This document shows positions 1 through 10,212 of a DNA stretch of 64,000 bases, in pieces. Both the position numbers and the translations under genes were made by a program. Location of the stretch: the NCBI RefSeq assembly GCF_003850245.1, contig NZ_CP031015.1, positions 2,480,001 to 2,544,000 of the forward strand. Reading direction: 5' to 3'. Under the pieces are notes generated by a model. The model did no database searches, was not told the origin of the DNA, and worked only from the letters and a program-made list of their open reading frames with translations. This DNA comes from Microbacterium sp. ABRD28. GTDB taxonomy: Bacteria; Actinomycetota; Actinomycetes; Actinomycetales; Microbacteriaceae. Numbering within the stretch: position 1 is the first letter of the stretch; each line of letters starts with the position of its first letter.

Positions 1-664
<664 letters not shown>

Positions 665-685
665 GGGCGCCCCGCGCGCGACTGT

Positions 686-1234
686 TCAGACGCCGCGGTA
701 GATCTCGAGCACGGTGGGCGCCCCCTCGGGGCGCTCCACCACCTCGACGAGGTCTCCCGCGGTGACGGAGCCGGTCTTGCGAACGCGCAGGTAAGCACCC
801 AACCGGCCCTCGTCGGAGAAGCGCTTCACCCAGCCGCGCGCCTGGCTGCCCCCGACCCAGCGAGCGAAGGTGGCGCACGGCGTGCGGGGCATCGTCACCT
901 CGAGCTCCAGACGACCCCCGATGCGCCAGACCTCGCCGACGCGGGCGGCGTTGACGTCGATTCCGTCCACCCGGAGGTTCTCGCCGAACCATCCCGGCGG
1001 AAGATCGCGATCGAGCTGGAGCGCCCAGAAGTCGGCGTCCTCCTGCGCGTACGCGTAGAGCGCCTTGTCCAGTCCGCCGTGGTGCGTGCGATTGGCCTGG
1101 ACGTCGCCCCGCACGCCGTAGCGGCCGACGGCCGCCGCGCCCTCGACAGGGCGCTTGTCGATGGCGGTCACCCCGTTGCTTCCGGCGTCGGGACGAAGCT
1201 GGTGGACCGCGCAGACGGCGAGGAGGCGAGGCAT
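686..1234 (-). CDS. MOSC domain-containing protein (YiiM-like)
   Basis: A 182-residue cytosolic protein with the MOSC fold, which in related proteins handles sulfur bound to the molybdenum cofactor or reduces N-hydroxylated compounds. Seen: a GVRGDVQANRTHHGGLDKA segment typical of the YiiM subgroup, the WFGENLRV motif, and the conserved cysteine in MPRTPCATFARW near residue 120, the expected sulfur or cofactor ligand. The ATG at 1234 lies 6 bases after a TAGGCT hexamer, so the gene is probably transcribed leaderless. It is monocistronic and faces fbaA. The substrate cannot be inferred from the sequence. Confidence 0.9.
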   Translation of the reverse strand: MPRLLAVCAVHQLRPDAGSNGVTAIDKRPVEGAAAVGRYGVRGDVQANRTHHGGLDKALYAYAQEDADFWALQLDRDLPPGWFGENLRVDGIDVNAARVGEVWRIGGRLELEVTMPRTPCATFARWVGGSQARGWVKRFSDEGRLGAYLRVRKTGSVTAGDLVEVVERPEGAPTVLEIYRGV

Positions 1235-1240
1235 CCGATC

Positions 1241-1246
1241 AGCCTA
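1241..1246 (-). promoter_or_regulatory. -10 hexamer TAGGCT for the MOSC gene
   Basis: TAGGCT (minus strand) ends 6 bases before the ATG at 1234, the spacing expected if transcription starts at or next to the start codon. No clear -35 element is seen. Confidence 0.5.
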
Positions 1247-1262
1247 GAGCGACGAGCCGGAT

Positions 1263-2003
1263 TCAGCGCAGTGGCGTCCAGCCGAAAGGCACGGGACCAT
1301 CGACGTCCGCCCGCCGGAGATCGGCCTCGGCCGACCATCCCTGAGCTTCACCATCGGCGTCGAAACCGCCGCGGGCGATGCGGAACCCGACGTCGTCGTG
1401 CGACGACCTCGGTGGTCCGCCACGGCGGGTGGAGGCTCGCACGCTCCACGCGTCGTCCGCGTATCCTCCACCTCGGAAGACGCGGTAGTCGGCGTAGCGG
1501 GCCGGGTCGAGATAGTCCCAGCACCACTCCCAGACGTTCCCGAGCGTGTCGAACAGCCCGAACAGATTCGGATGCTTGCCGCCGACGGGCTGGGGACCCT
1601 CGACGCCATCGGCGCTCGTCCAGGCGACATCGGCGAGCGGCCCGTAGTGGGGGCCGCTCGAGCCTGCTCGGCAGGCGAACTCCCATTCCGCCTCCGTGGG
1701 AAGCCGATACCCGTCGGCGTCGACATGCCACGTGACCTGCTCACCGTCGTAGGTGTACGCAGGATCCAGGCCCTCCCACTCCGATGCGGCGTTGCAGAAG
1801 CGGATCGCGCGGAGCCAACTGACCTCGGACGCAGGTCGGCGGGAATGACGCCCGCCTTCGAGCATCTGGGCCACCTGCTCCTCGGTGACGGGGTACACGC
1901 CGATCTCGAACGGCGAAAGCTCGACGCTCCGGCGTGTCTTCCGGCGCGCATCGTGCAGCACCACGGTCCCACCGGGGATGGCGGCGAGGGTGAACTCGGT
2001 CAC
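1263..2003 (-). CDS. Formylglycine-generating-enzyme-like (SUMF1) protein lacking the active-site cysteines
   Basis: 246 residues covering one FGE-sulfatase/SUMF1 domain: YPVTEEQVAQML, the DGYRLPTEAEWEFACR signature, NLFGLFDTLGNVWEWCWD and a C-terminal VGFRIARG. The GTG at 2003 is chosen because it gives a 4-base GTGA overlap with the upstream gene. In true formylglycine-generating enzymes two cysteines lie in the GGSY...C....C region before GFRC; here the matching stretch reads GGGYADDAWSVRAS and the terminal GFRC is GFRI, so the catalytic pair is absent. It is therefore unlikely to convert sulfatase cysteines and no sulfatase gene is nearby. Third gene of the ispH operon. Role unknown. Confidence 0.85.
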   Translation of the reverse strand: MTEFTLAAIPGGTVVLHDARRKTRRSVELSPFEIGVYPVTEEQVAQMLEGGRHSRRPASEVSWLRAIRFCNAASEWEGLDPAYTYDGEQVTWHVDADGYRLPTEAEWEFACRAGSSGPHYGPLADVAWTSADGVEGPQPVGGKHPNLFGLFDTLGNVWEWCWDYLDPARYADYRVFRGGGYADDAWSVRASTRRGGPPRSSHDDVGFRIARGGFDADGEAQGWSAEADLRRADVDGPVPFGWTPLR

Positions 2004-2566
2004 CGCGACAGCAGAGCCCCCATGAGCGCAGGATCGCTCAGGAGCGGCACCATCAGCAGGGCACCCGAGATGAGGTTGAACACCACGCCACCCACGACCG
2101 GCACCCAGAACGTGATCTTCCCCCGCTGGAGCATGATCCACGACACCGCGGCGGTCAGCAGAAGACCGACGCCCAGCACCAGCGACGCCGCCACACCCCA
2201 CGCACGGCCGTCGAAGGTCGGATCGGGGGCCTCGGTCACGCCCATGAACTCGAAGAGCGTCTGGACGTAGCCGTTGTAGTCCACCAGAGCCGGGATGGCC
2301 GTCGCGACGGAGAAGACCGCGTAGATCAGCAGGGCGATGGTGAGAACGCGGTCGAAGAACCGGCGACGCGAGGCGATGACGTCTGGTGCGGCATCCCTCG
2401 TCGGAGTCGACGTCGACTCCGGTGCAGGTGATGCCGCCGCAGCCGGTGCCGCTCCCGTCTCCAACGCGACGGTGACGTCGGGCTGCTGGATCCTCGCCCG
2501 CTGCTCCTCCGGGGTGGCGTACTCGCCGTACTGCGGCCGCGGCCGAGGATCGGACCCGTCGGTCAC
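2000..2566 (-). CDS. DUF6264-like integral membrane protein
   Basis: 188 residues with a Pro/Ala-rich, charged cytosolic N-terminus (about residues 1-65) followed by three to four hydrophobic segments (around 70-92, 115-135, 145-165 and possibly 168-180). I recognise no catalytic motif; the architecture resembles the DUF6264 family described from Microbacteriaceae. It starts within the last 4 bases of ispH (ATGA) and ends with a GTGA overlap onto the SUMF1-like gene, so the three are translated from one message. Function unknown. Confidence 0.8.
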   Translation of the reverse strand: MTDGSDPRPRPQYGEYATPEEQRARIQQPDVTVALETGAAPAAAASPAPESTSTPTRDAAPDVIASRRRFFDRVLTIALLIYAVFSVATAIPALVDYNGYVQTLFEFMGVTEAPDPTFDGRAWGVAASLVLGVGLLLTAAVSWIMLQRGKITFWVPVVGGVVFNLISGALLMVPLLSDPALMGALLSR

Positions 2567-3624
2567 GCGCGACCCCGGCCGCCCAGGGCGCGCTCGTCAC
2601 GACGACCCGCGGGGTCGGTTCGCAGCTCCTTGGGGAGGGAGAACATCAGATCCTCCTCAGCGGTCCGCACCTCTTCGACGTCGCGGTACCCGGCCCCCGA
2701 GAGCTCGGCGAGCACCTCCTGGACGAGCACCTCGGGGACCGAGGCCCCGCTGGTGACACCCACGGTCTGCACCCCGTCCAGCCACTCCTGCTTGACCTCG
2801 TCGACGTAGTCGACCCGGTAGGCCGCTTTCGCGCCGTACTCGAGAGCGACCTCGACGAGGCGGACGCTGTTGGACGAGTTCGCCGAGCCGACCACGATCA
2901 CGAGGTCGGCGTCCTTGGCGACCTTCTTGATGGCGACCTGGCGGTTCTGCGTGGCGTAGCAGATGTCGTCCGACGGCGGGTCCTGCAGCTGCGGGAACCG
3001 CGTGCGCAGACGCCGGACGGTCTCCATCGTCTCGTCGACCGACAGCGTCGTCTGCGAGAGCCACACGACCTTCGAGGGGTCCCGCACCTCGACCAGATCC
3101 GCTTCATCGGGAGAGTTCACGACGGTCACGTGGTCGGGCGCCTCTCCGGCCGTGCCCTCGACCTCTTCGTGACCCTCGTGGCCGACGAGCAGGATCTCGA
3201 AATCATCGCGGGCGAACCGCACGGCCTCGCGGTGCACCTTCGTCACCAGCGGGCACGTCGCATCGATGGCCTGCAGTCCCCGGTCGGCGGCGGCGGACAC
3301 CACGGCCGGCGACACTCCATGGGCGCTGAAGACCACGTGCGCCCCCTCGGGGACCTCGTCGACCTCTTCGACGAAGATCGCGCCCTTCTGCTCGAGCTCG
3401 GTCACGACGTGGATGTTGTGCACGATCTGCTTGCGCACGTACACCGGCGCCCCGTAACGCTCGAGCGCCTTCTCGACCGCGATCACCGCCCGGTCGACGC
3501 CGGCGCAGTAGCCGCGCGGAGCGGCGAGGAGCACCTTCTTGGGTCCGGACACCGGGATATCCTGGAGCCGCCCGCGGCGCCCCGGTATGCGGGGAACGGG
3601 AAGGCTCACGGTCGGAGTGCTCAT
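2563..3624 (-). CDS. ispH: 4-hydroxy-3-methylbut-2-enyl diphosphate reductase
   Basis: Last enzyme of the methylerythritol phosphate pathway; a 4Fe-4S protein that makes IPP and DMAPP from HMBPP in the cytosol. The three cluster cysteines are seen in [25 protein letters not shown] and [11 protein letters not shown], with substrate-binding HNIHVV, SAHGVSP and the [10 protein letters not shown] segment. The start is ATG 3624, giving 353 residues and a short N-terminal extension; longer upstream starts would run across the divergent xseA promoter. TAGAAT ends 7 bases before the ATG, implying a leaderless message. Heads an operon with the DUF6264-like and SUMF1-like genes. ispE of the same pathway is at the other end of the window. 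Confidence 0.97.
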   Translation of the reverse strand: MSTPTVSLPVPRIPGRRGRLQDIPVSGPKKVLLAAPRGYCAGVDRAVIAVEKALERYGAPVYVRKQIVHNIHVVTELEQKGAIFVEEVDEVPEGAHVVFSAHGVSPAVVSAAADRGLQAIDATCPLVTKVHREAVRFARDDFEILLVGHEGHEEVEGTAGEAPDHVTVVNSPDEADLVEVRDPSKVVWLSQTTLSVDETMETVRRLRTRFPQLQDPPSDDICYATQNRQVAIKKVAKDADLVIVVGSANSSNSVRLVEVALEYGAKAAYRVDYVDEVKQEWLDGVQTVGVTSGASVPEVLVQEVLAELSGAGYRDVEEVRTAEEDLMFSLPKELRTDPAGRRDERALGGRGRA

Positions 3625-3631
3625 CCCCTCG

Positions 3632-3637
3632 ATTCTA
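3632..3637 (-). promoter_or_regulatory. -10 hexamer TAGAAT for ispH
   Basis: A TAGAAT hexamer on the minus strand lies 7 bases before the ispH ATG in the 58-base gap shared with divergent xseA. It fits TANNNT and suggests leaderless transcription of the ispH operon. Confidence 0.6.
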
Positions 3638-3682
3638 CGGGGCAACCGGCCCTGACGACCCCGATCGACCGATGGAGTCCCC

Positions 3683-5005
3683 ATGACGACTTTCCAGCCC
3701 GCCGCGGTCCCCGGCGAGGCGCCGCCCCCCGACTCGGTCCACCCCCGCGATTCCCGGTCGGAGACCCCGACCTCGGTGTCCCGGCTGAACGACACGATCC
3801 GGGGGTTCATCGAGCGCTGGGGATCGGTGTGGGTCGAGGGTGAGGTCACGTCGTGGAACGTCCGCGGGGGCAACGTCTTCGGTCGTATGAAAGACCTCGC
3901 GACCGACTCGACGGTGTCCTTCCGCGTCTGGTCCTCGACGCTGCAGCGCCTCCCCCGCGATCTCAAGGTCGGCGACCACGTCGTCGCCTGCGTCAAGGCG
4001 GACTACTTCGTCCGCACCGGCGATTTCACCTTCGCGGTCTCGGCCATGCGCCACGTGGGCCTGGGCGATCAGCTGGAGAGACTCGAGAGGCTGCGCCGGA
4101 AACTGCGCGCTGAAGGACTGTTCGATCCCTCGCGGAAGAAGCCGCTGCCGTTCCTGCCGCGCACCATCGGCCTCATCACCGGGGAGCGATCCGACGCTGA
4201 GAAGGACGTCCACCGCAACGCGGAGCTGCGTTGGCCGCAGGTGGTCTTCCGCACCGCCTATGCCGCCGTGCAGGGCGATCGCTGCGTGCCGGAGACGATC
4301 GGAGCATTGAAGGCACTCGATGCCGACCCCGAGGTCGACGTCATCATCATCGCCCGGGGCGGGGGCGATCCCCAGACGTTGCTGGGCTTCAGCGACGAGC
4401 GCCTGCTCCGGGCCGTCGCCGAGGCGCAGACCCCGGTGGTCAGCGCCATCGGCCACGAGAACGATCACCCGCTCCTCGACGACGTCGCCGACGTGCGCGC
4501 CTCCACCCCCACCGACGCCGCCAAGCGTGTGGTGCCGGATGTCGCGGAGCAGCGGGCGCTCATCGGCCAGCTGAGATCGCGGATGACCTCGCGCCTGACC
4601 CAGCGCGTGTCGCACGACATCGCCCAGCTGGAGCAGCTGCGCTCACGTCCGGTGCTGAGGGCCCCCGAGCAGCTGGTGGACGCCAGAGCACAGCAGGTCT
4701 GGCTGGCCACCGTGCGCGGTCGTGACGTCGTCGACCGGGCTGTGCACGCCGCCGAGCGCGCCACCGCGGAACTGCGCGCCTCGCTGCGCGCGCTCTCCCC
4801 CGCCTCCACGCTGGCCCGCGGGTACGCGATCGCGCAGGGCGAGGACGGTCACGTCGTCCGCGACGCGACCGCCGCACCGGCCGGCACCAAACTCGTCATC
4901 ACGGTGGAGCGGGGAATCATCGCCGCACGGTCGGAGGGCGTCTCCGATGTCACCGTCGCCGGCGAGGGAGCGCGGGATGGGCGTGGCGGAGCCGAACTAG
5001 AATGA
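3683..5005 (+). CDS. xseA: Exodeoxyribonuclease VII large subunit
   Basis: Catalytic subunit of exonuclease VII, which degrades single-stranded DNA from both ends during mismatch and damage repair. 440 residues: an N-terminal OB fold (about 30-125, with [16 protein letters not shown]) and the Exonuc_VII_L domain carrying the conserved [33 protein letters not shown] and ASTPTDAA motifs, followed by a coiled-coil region and the ARGYAIAQ C-terminal motif. ATG 3683 is preceded by a GGAG Shine-Dalgarno. The stop codon overlaps an ATG of xseB by 4 bases, and xseB-DUF4245-carbonic anhydrase follow without gaps, so it heads a four-gene operon. Confidence 0.97.
   Translation: MTTFQPAAVPGEAPPPDSVHPRDSRSETPTSVSRLNDTIRGFIERWGSVWVEGEVTSWNVRGGNVFGRMKDLATDSTVSFRVWSSTLQRLPRDLKVGDHVVACVKADYFVRTGDFTFAVSAMRHVGLGDQLERLERLRRKLRAEGLFDPSRKKPLPFLPRTIGLITGERSDAEKDVHRNAELRWPQVVFRTAYAAVQGDRCVPETIGALKALDADPEVDVIIIARGGGDPQTLLGFSDERLLRAVAEAQTPVVSAIGHENDHPLLDDVADVRASTPTDAAKRVVPDVAEQRALIGQLRSRMTSRLTQRVSHDIAQLEQLRSRPVLRAPEQLVDARAQQVWLATVRGRDVVDRAVHAAERATAELRASLRALSPASTLARGYAIAQGEDGHVVRDATAAPAGTKLVITVERGIIAARSEGVSDVTVAGEGARDGRGGAELE
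4998..5003 (+). promoter_or_regulatory. Internal -10 hexamer TAGAAT before xseB
   Basis: TAGAAT inside the last codons of xseA ends 7 bases before the second ATG of xseB (5011). It could drive a separate leaderless xseB transcript in addition to read-through from xseA, and it would favour 5011 over 5002 as the start on that message. Confidence 0.4.
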
Positions 5006-5247
5006 CGGGTATGACCGGGGCGAGCGAGGACGTGGCCGACATCCAGGCGATGACGTTCGAACAGGCTCGCGATGAGCTCGTCCGCGTGGTCGCCGAACTC
5101 GAGCAGGGCACGCCGACCCTCGAGCACTCCCTCGCCCTGTGGGAGCGGGGCGAGGCACTCGCTGCGCGTTGCGAGGAGTGGCTGCGGGGAGCCAAGCGGC
5201 GTCTCGACGCCGCCCGCTCGGCCGTCACCGCCGGGCAGGGGGACTGA
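5002..5247 (+). CDS. xseB: Exodeoxyribonuclease VII small subunit
   Basis: Small helical partner that binds the XseA coiled coil. 81 residues, or 78 if the ATG at 5011 is used; the usual family length is about 80. Contains the family signature MTFEQARDELVRVVAELEQG followed by LEHSLALWERGEALA and a positively charged tail. The first ATG overlaps the xseA stop (ATGA), indicating translational coupling; the second has an internal TAGAAT promoter at leaderless spacing. The stop codon overlaps the next ATG by one base (TGATG). Confidence 0.95.
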   Translation: MTGMTGASEDVADIQAMTFEQARDELVRVVAELEQGTPTLEHSLALWERGEALAARCEEWLRGAKRRLDAARSAVTAGQGD

Positions 5248-5891
5248 TGGCCCGCGACCCGAAGATCGTCGCCGAACTGGGGCGTCCCGAGACCCCGGAC
5301 GAGGCCGCTGACCGCAAGGCCGCCTCCTCGCGCGCCTACCGTGCCAGTCAGAACACCCGCAACCTCATCGCCGCGCTCATCGCGACTCTCGCCGTCGTCC
5401 TCGTGATCATCCTCGCCGTACCCCGTGGCACTCCCCCCGAGCGCGAACCGATCGATGTCGCAGAGGTCGCCGCACGCATCTCCGCCAACGAGAACCGGGC
5501 CCTGGTCGTCCCCGATGTTCCCGCCGAATGGCAGGTCAACGCCGCGACGGTGGAAGGGGACTCCGTACGCGCGTGGACGATCGTCTACGTCCCCGCCGAG
5601 GACCGAGGCTTCGTGCGCGTGGCGCAGGGCTTCGGGGCCGATGAGGGCTGGCCCTCGCGCACGCTCCGAGGTGCCGAGATCGCCGAGACCGTCACGATCG
5701 GCGGAGTGGAGTGGGACCGCTACGAGATCCGCAACCCCTCCACGGCCGGCAATGTCGCCGCCGCCCTGGGCACCACGTCGGGTGAGGACATCATCCTCAT
5801 CTACGGCACCACCGATCAGGCAGCGCTGGAAGAGGCTGCGACCGCTGTCGCCGCCGATCTGCCGCTGCCCACCGAGGAGGAGGGTCCGTGA
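5247..5891 (+). CDS. DUF4245 domain-containing membrane-anchored protein
   Basis: 214 residues. A charged cytosolic N-terminus (1-33) leads to one transmembrane helix at about 36-56 (NLIAALIATLAVVLVIILAV), then an extracytosolic DUF4245 domain with LVVPDVPAEWQVNAA and the conserved GVEWDRYE segment. The family is restricted to actinobacteria and has no assigned function; the M. tuberculosis counterpart Rv1100 also sits close to fumC. The ATG at 5247 overlaps the xseB stop, and the gene ends with a GTGA overlap onto the carbonic anhydrase. Confidence 0.88.
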   Translation: MARDPKIVAELGRPETPDEAADRKAASSRAYRASQNTRNLIAALIATLAVVLVIILAVPRGTPPEREPIDVAEVAARISANENRALVVPDVPAEWQVNAATVEGDSVRAWTIVYVPAEDRGFVRVAQGFGADEGWPSRTLRGAEIAETVTIGGVEWDRYEIRNPSTAGNVAAALGTTSGEDIILIYGTTDQAALEEAATAVAADLPLPTEEEGP

Positions 5892-6541
5892 GCGAGACCA
5901 GTCCGCAGCAGGCCTGGAACGAGATGAAGCGTGGCAACGCACGCTTCGTCGGAGGCGAGCCGCGTCATCCCCGACAGGACGCCGAGCGCCGCCACGAGGT
6001 CGCCGCCGGCCAGCGCCCGCGCGCGGCGCTCTTCGGATGCGCGGACTCGCGCCTGGCCGCCGAGATCATCTTCGACAAGGGCCTGGGCGATCTGTTCGTC
6101 GTCCGCAACGCAGGTCAGGTGGTCTCGGACTCCGTCATCGGCAGCCTCGAGTACGCCGTCGCCGTGCTCGGCGTTCCGCTGATCATCGTCCTCGCCCATG
6201 ACGAATGCGGCGCGGTCCGGGCCGCCATCGACTCCGTCCGTCCCGACGCGCCCGCTCTGCCGCCGCACATCTGGCGATTGATCGCCCCGATCGTGCCGGC
6301 CGTCCAGCGCGTCGTGAGGGCCGACCCCTCCTCGAGCGACATCGACGGCGAGGCGGTGGGCCGCGAGCACCTGCGCGACACCGTCGGCGACATCCTGCAG
6401 ACGTCGGAGCTCATCAGCGACGCCGTCGCAGAGGGCCGCCTCGCGGTCATCGGGGCCAACTACCGCCTGGCCGAGGGCGTGGCCGTCCCCGAAGTCATCG
6501 TGGGTGCCGTCTCGGACGACCTCACCACCTCGGCCGCCTGA
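5888..6541 (+). CDS. Beta-class carbonic anhydrase
   Basis: Interconverts CO2 and bicarbonate in the cytosol. 217 residues with the beta-class zinc site: Cys and Asp-Ser-Arg in [11 protein letters not shown], and His and Cys in [17 protein letters not shown] is also typical. The GTG start at 5888 overlaps the DUF4245 stop by 4 bases, so it is the last gene of the xseA operon. The supplied bicarbonate would feed carboxylases such as the PEP carboxylase encoded at 35.3 kb. In mycobacteria glpX lies between the DUF4245 gene and fumC; here this carbonic anhydrase is in that place. Confidence 0.95.
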   Translation: MSETSPQQAWNEMKRGNARFVGGEPRHPRQDAERRHEVAAGQRPRAALFGCADSRLAAEIIFDKGLGDLFVVRNAGQVVSDSVIGSLEYAVAVLGVPLIIVLAHDECGAVRAAIDSVRPDAPALPPHIWRLIAPIVPAVQRVVRADPSSSDIDGEAVGREHLRDTVGDILQTSELISDAVAEGRLAVIGANYRLAEGVAVPEVIVGAVSDDLTTSAA

Positions 6542-6615
6542 CCCGGACGCCCGAGCTCCACACCGACCCCTTCGCCGCGCCCTGCGGCATCCGTCACACC
6601 TCGGAGGACAACGAC

Positions 6616-8010
6616 GTGACCGACATCGAATACCGCATCGAACACGACACCATGGGCGAGGTGCGGGTGCCCAAGGACGCGCTCTACGCCGCCCAGACGC
6701 AGCGGGCCGTGGAGAACTTCCCGATCTCGGGCGATCCGCTGGATCCGTCGCAGGTCGTGGCCCTCGCGCGCATCAAGAAGGCCGCTGCGCTGGCGAACAA
6801 GGAACTGGGCACACTCGACGGCGAGATCGCCGACGCCATCGCGCGCGCGGCCGACCGCGTCATCGCGGGAGAGTACGCCGACCAGTTCCCGATCGACGTC
6901 TACCAGACCGGCAGCGGCACCTCGTCGAACATGAACATGAACGAGGTCCTGGCCACCCTCGCCACTCGCGACCTCGGCCGTGCAGTGCACCCCAACGACC
7001 ACGTCAACGCCTCGCAGTCGTCCAACGACGTCTTCCCCACCTCGGTCCACATCGCCGTGACCCAGGAACTCATCGACGACCTGATCCCGGCGCTGGACCA
7101 CCTGGCCGTCGCACTCGAGGACAAGGCGCAGGCCTGGGCCGAGGTGGTGAAGTCCGGCCGCACCCACCTGATGGATGCCACGCCCGTCACCCTCGGGCAG
7201 GAGTTCGGCGGCTACGCCCGCCAGATGCGCCTGGGAATCGAGCGCGTGCAGTCCGTCCTCCCCCGCGTCGCCGAAGTCCCCCTGGGCGGCACGGCGACCG
7301 GCACCGGGATCAACACCCCCGTGGGCTTCCCCCAGCGCGTCCTCGAACTCATCGTCGCCGAGACCGACCTGCCGATCACCGAGGCGAAGGACCACTTCGA
7401 GGCGCAGGGCGCGCGCGACGGCCTCGTCGAGGCATCCGGAGCCCTCCGCACCGTCGCGGTGTCGCTGACGAAGATCAACAACGACATCCGGTGGATGGGC
7501 TCGGGGCCGAACACCGGCCTCGCGGAGCTGCACATCCCCGACCTTCAGCCGGGATCGTCGATCATGCCGGGCAAGGTCAACCCGGTCGTCCCCGAGGCGA
7601 ACCTCATGGTGTGCGCACGGGTCATCGGCAACGATGCCACCGTCGCCTGGGCGGGAGCGTCCGGAACGTTCGAGCTGAACGTGGCGATCCCCGTCATGGG
7701 GACCGCGGTGCTGGAGTCCATCCGCCTCCTCGCCAACGCCGTCCGTCTGCTCGCCGACAAGACCGTCCGGGGCCTGGAGGCCAATGTCGAGCGCGCCGCC
7801 GCCTTCGCGGGCATGTCGCCGTCGATCGTCACGCCGCTGAACAAGCTGATCGGCTACGAAGCGGCGGCGAAGATCGCCAAGCACGCCGTCGCCCAGGGGA
7901 TCACCGTGCGCGACGCGGTCATCGACCTCGGCTACGTCGAGCGCGGCGAACTCACCGAGGCGCAGCTGGACGAGCGGCTGGATCTGCTGTCGATGACCCG
8001 GCCGGGGTGA
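6616..8010 (+). CDS. fumC: Class II fumarate hydratase
   Basis: Hydrates fumarate to malate in the TCA cycle; forms a cytosolic tetramer without an iron-sulfur cluster. 464 residues, the usual family length. The signature loop [15 protein letters not shown] is at about residue 315; [13 protein letters not shown] and [14 protein letters not shown] contribute to the active site, as does [11 protein letters not shown] with the conserved histidine. The GTG at 6616 is chosen because it is preceded by a GGAGGA Shine-Dalgarno and begins just before the conserved [16 protein letters not shown] 74-base gap separates it from the carbonic anhydrase and no promoter stands out there. Confidence 0.97.
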   Translation: MTDIEYRIEHDTMGEVRVPKDALYAAQTQRAVENFPISGDPLDPSQVVALARIKKAAALANKELGTLDGEIADAIARAADRVIAGEYADQFPIDVYQTGSGTSSNMNMNEVLATLATRDLGRAVHPNDHVNASQSSNDVFPTSVHIAVTQELIDDLIPALDHLAVALEDKAQAWAEVVKSGRTHLMDATPVTLGQEFGGYARQMRLGIERVQSVLPRVAEVPLGGTATGTGINTPVGFPQRVLELIVAETDLPITEAKDHFEAQGARDGLVEASGALRTVAVSLTKINNDIRWMGSGPNTGLAELHIPDLQPGSSIMPGKVNPVVPEANLMVCARVIGNDATVAWAGASGTFELNVAIPVMGTAVLESIRLLANAVRLLADKTVRGLEANVERAAAFAGMSPSIVTPLNKLIGYEAAAKIAKHAVAQGITVRDAVIDLGYVERGELTEAQLDERLDLLSMTRPG

Positions 8011-8063
8011 GCCTCTCGCGCCGCACCTGAACTCCGGATCCGCCCCCTCGGTCCGCGGGGGGC

Positions 8064-8069
8064 GATAAT
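8064..8069 (+). promoter_or_regulatory. -10-like hexamer GATAAT before the histidine kinase
   Basis: GATAAT ends 7 bases before the GTG at 8077, with no Shine-Dalgarno sequence between them; consistent with a leaderless transcript. Confidence 0.45.
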
Positions 8070-8076
8070 CAACAGC

Positions 8077-9549
8077 GTGGTTCGTATCCCGCGCCCGCTG
8101 TCGGCGAGAACGCGCATTCTCGCTGCCGTCCTCGCCGTGGCGTGCGTCGGGCTGACGCTGGTGGGGAGCGTGACGTTCCTCGTTCAGCGGGAGATGGTGC
8201 TGAGCGAGATCGACGACCGCCTGGAAGGGCAGGCCGAGAGCCTCCTCTCCGTCGCCGAGTCCGAGGACGACGTCGCCCAGATCGATGACTTCGCCACGGT
8301 CGAGGAGTTCCTCCGCGCGGCGATGGACCGCACGGTGCCCTCCCGCAACGAGGCGGCTCTCGCGATCCTCGACGGCACGACGCTCATCGGTCCGGGCGTC
8401 GCCTCCGGCATCGACATCTCGGAGGACGACGTCCTCATCGCCCGCATCCTCAGCGGGGTCGAGCAGGGAGTCCCCGTCACCCCGGCGACGGCGGTCACAC
8501 CCGAGGGGACCCTCCGCTACATCGCCGTCCCGGTGTCGCTGCCGGCCGACCCTTCGCGAGGTGTCGTGGTGCGGGCGGTGGAGCTCGGAGCGGCGCTTCG
8601 TCCGGTCGCGTCCGCGCTCGTCACCTATGGCGTGACCGCGGTCGCCGTGCTCGCGGCGATCGGCGTCGTCGGGTGGTTCGTCACCGGCCGCCTGCTCTCG
8701 CCCATCCGCCGCCTCCGCGAGACCGCGGACGCCATCACGCTCACCGACCTCTCCCCCCGTCTCCCGGCCGAGGGCACCGACGACATCTCCGACCTCAACC
8801 GCACCGTCAACTCCATGCTCGACCGCCTCGAGGGGTCTGTCGATGTGCAGCGCCAGCTGCTGGACGACGTGCGCCATGAGCTGAAGACGCCGATCACGAT
8901 CGTGCGAGGACATCTGGAGATGATGGACCCGAGGGATGTCTCCGACGTCACCTCGACGCGGGAGATCAGCATCGCCGAACTCGACCGGATGACCCGACTG
9001 GTCGAGGACATCGACCTCCTCGCAGCCGTCGAGGGCGACTCGTTCGCCGAGGGCGAGGTCGACCTCGCCCTGCTCACCGCCCGGATCGGCGAACTCGTGG
9101 CGGTGATCCCGGGGCACCGATGGCGGATCGATGAGATCGCCGACGGCACGATCCCGGGCGACGCCGACCGACTGCTCCAGGCATGGCTCCAACTGGCCGA
9201 CAACGCCGCGAAGTACACCCCCGCCGGTTCGCCGATCGAGCTGGGGAGCACCTGGGACGCCGCCGGAGCGCGACTGTACGTCCGCGATCATGGCAACGGC
9301 ATCCCTCCCGCCTTCCGGCACCGGATCTTCCGCCGCTTCGATCGCGCCGACGGTGCCAGACTGGCCGGGGGGTCGGGGCTCGGGCTTGCCATCGTCGACG
9401 CGATCGCCAAGGGACACGACGGCTACTGCGCGGTCACCGATACCCCCGGTGGCGGTGCCACCTTCACCATCCACGTTCCCCCGGCCACGGCGGAGCTTCC
9501 CGCTCCCGTGCGCGCGGGCGATGTGCTGCAGCGGGAGTCCACCACATGA
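8077..9549 (+). CDS. Sensor histidine kinase
   Basis: 490-residue membrane kinase. Transmembrane helices at about 13-35 and 185-207 enclose an extracytosolic sensor of roughly 150 residues; HAMP (PIRRLRETADAI) follows, then HisKA with the phospho-acceptor H267 in DVRHELKTPI and an HATPase_c domain with N box (LADNAAKYTP), G1 (DHGNGIPP), F (RIFRRFDR) and G2 (GGSGLGLAI). It precedes and overlaps its regulator by 4 bases, the reverse of the common regulator-kinase order. The sensor region shows no recognisable domain, so the signal is unknown. Confidence 0.95.
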   Translation: MVRIPRPLSARTRILAAVLAVACVGLTLVGSVTFLVQREMVLSEIDDRLEGQAESLLSVAESEDDVAQIDDFATVEEFLRAAMDRTVPSRNEAALAILDGTTLIGPGVASGIDISEDDVLIARILSGVEQGVPVTPATAVTPEGTLRYIAVPVSLPADPSRGVVVRAVELGAALRPVASALVTYGVTAVAVLAAIGVVGWFVTGRLLSPIRRLRETADAITLTDLSPRLPAEGTDDISDLNRTVNSMLDRLEGSVDVQRQLLDDVRHELKTPITIVRGHLEMMDPRDVSDVTSTREISIAELDRMTRLVEDIDLLAAVEGDSFAEGEVDLALLTARIGELVAVIPGHRWRIDEIADGTIPGDADRLLQAWLQLADNAAKYTPAGSPIELGSTWDAAGARLYVRDHGNGIPPAFRHRIFRRFDRADGARLAGGSGLGLAIVDAIAKGHDGYCAVTDTPGGGATFTIHVPPATAELPAPVRAGDVLQRESTT

Positions 9550-10202
9550 CGACGATCCTCATCGCCGAAGACGAGCCGCGCATCGCCGCCTTCGTCAGCC
9601 GGGGCCTGGAGAATGCCGGTTTCACGACGTTGCTCGTCGCCGACGGCGGCGAGGCGCTCACCGTCGCGCTCCGCGACGGTGTGGATCTCGTGCTGCTGGA
9701 TGTCGGCCTGCCGACGATGGACGGGTTCGAGGTGCTGCGCGAGCTGCGCGCTCGAGGATCAGCCGTCCCCGTGATCATGCTGACGGCCCGCACGAGCACC
9801 CGGGACACCGTCGAGGGACTCGACGCCGGCGCCAACGACTACGTCCGCAAGCCCTTCACCTTCGAAGAGCTCCTGGCGAGGGTACGCTCGCGCCTCCGGG
9901 AGAATCCCGTGCCGGCGGGGATGACGCTGCGTCACGGTGATGTGATGCTCGATCTTCTGGGCCGTCGCGCCACGGTGGCCGGCGACGAGGTCGAACTCTC
10001 GGCGCGCGAGTTCGCGCTGGCCGAGCAGTTCCTGCGCAGCCCCGGCCGGGTCCTCAGTCGCGAGCAGCTGCTCAGTCGCGTGTGGTCGCTGGACTTCGAC
10101 CCGGGATCGAACGTCGTCGACGTCTACGTCCGGTATCTGCGTGCCAAGCTCGGCGCTCATCACATCGTGACAGTACGGGGCGCCGGCTACCGCTGGGAGT
10201 GA
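9546..10202 (+). CDS. OmpR/PhoB-family response regulator
   Basis: 218 residues: receiver domain (1-115) with acidic pocket AEDE, phospho-acceptor Asp in LVLLDVGLPTMDGF (about residue 51), the conserved Thr in MLTAR and Lys in VRKPF; then a winged-helix Trans_reg_C domain with the SREQLLSRVWSLDFDPGSN and VRYLRAKLG helices, ending in GAGYRWE. It is translationally coupled (ATGA) to the preceding kinase and is its obvious partner. Followed by a GC-rich hairpin. Target genes cannot be inferred from the sequence. Confidence 0.95.
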   Translation: MTTILIAEDEPRIAAFVSRGLENAGFTTLLVADGGEALTVALRDGVDLVLLDVGLPTMDGFEVLRELRARGSAVPVIMLTARTSTRDTVEGLDAGANDYVRKPFTFEELLARVRSRLRENPVPAGMTLRHGDVMLDLLGRRATVAGDEVELSAREFALAEQFLRSPGRVLSREQLLSRVWSLDFDPGSNVVDVYVRYLRAKLGAHHIVTVRGAGYRWE

Positions 10203-10212
10203 GAGATGTGAG

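Noticed and set aside
6460..9474. 1004-codon open frame on the minus strand
   Set aside because: It lies antisense to fumC and the kinase, is extremely rich in Arg, Asp, Gly and His, and shows no domain. Long antisense frames are expected in very GC-rich DNA.
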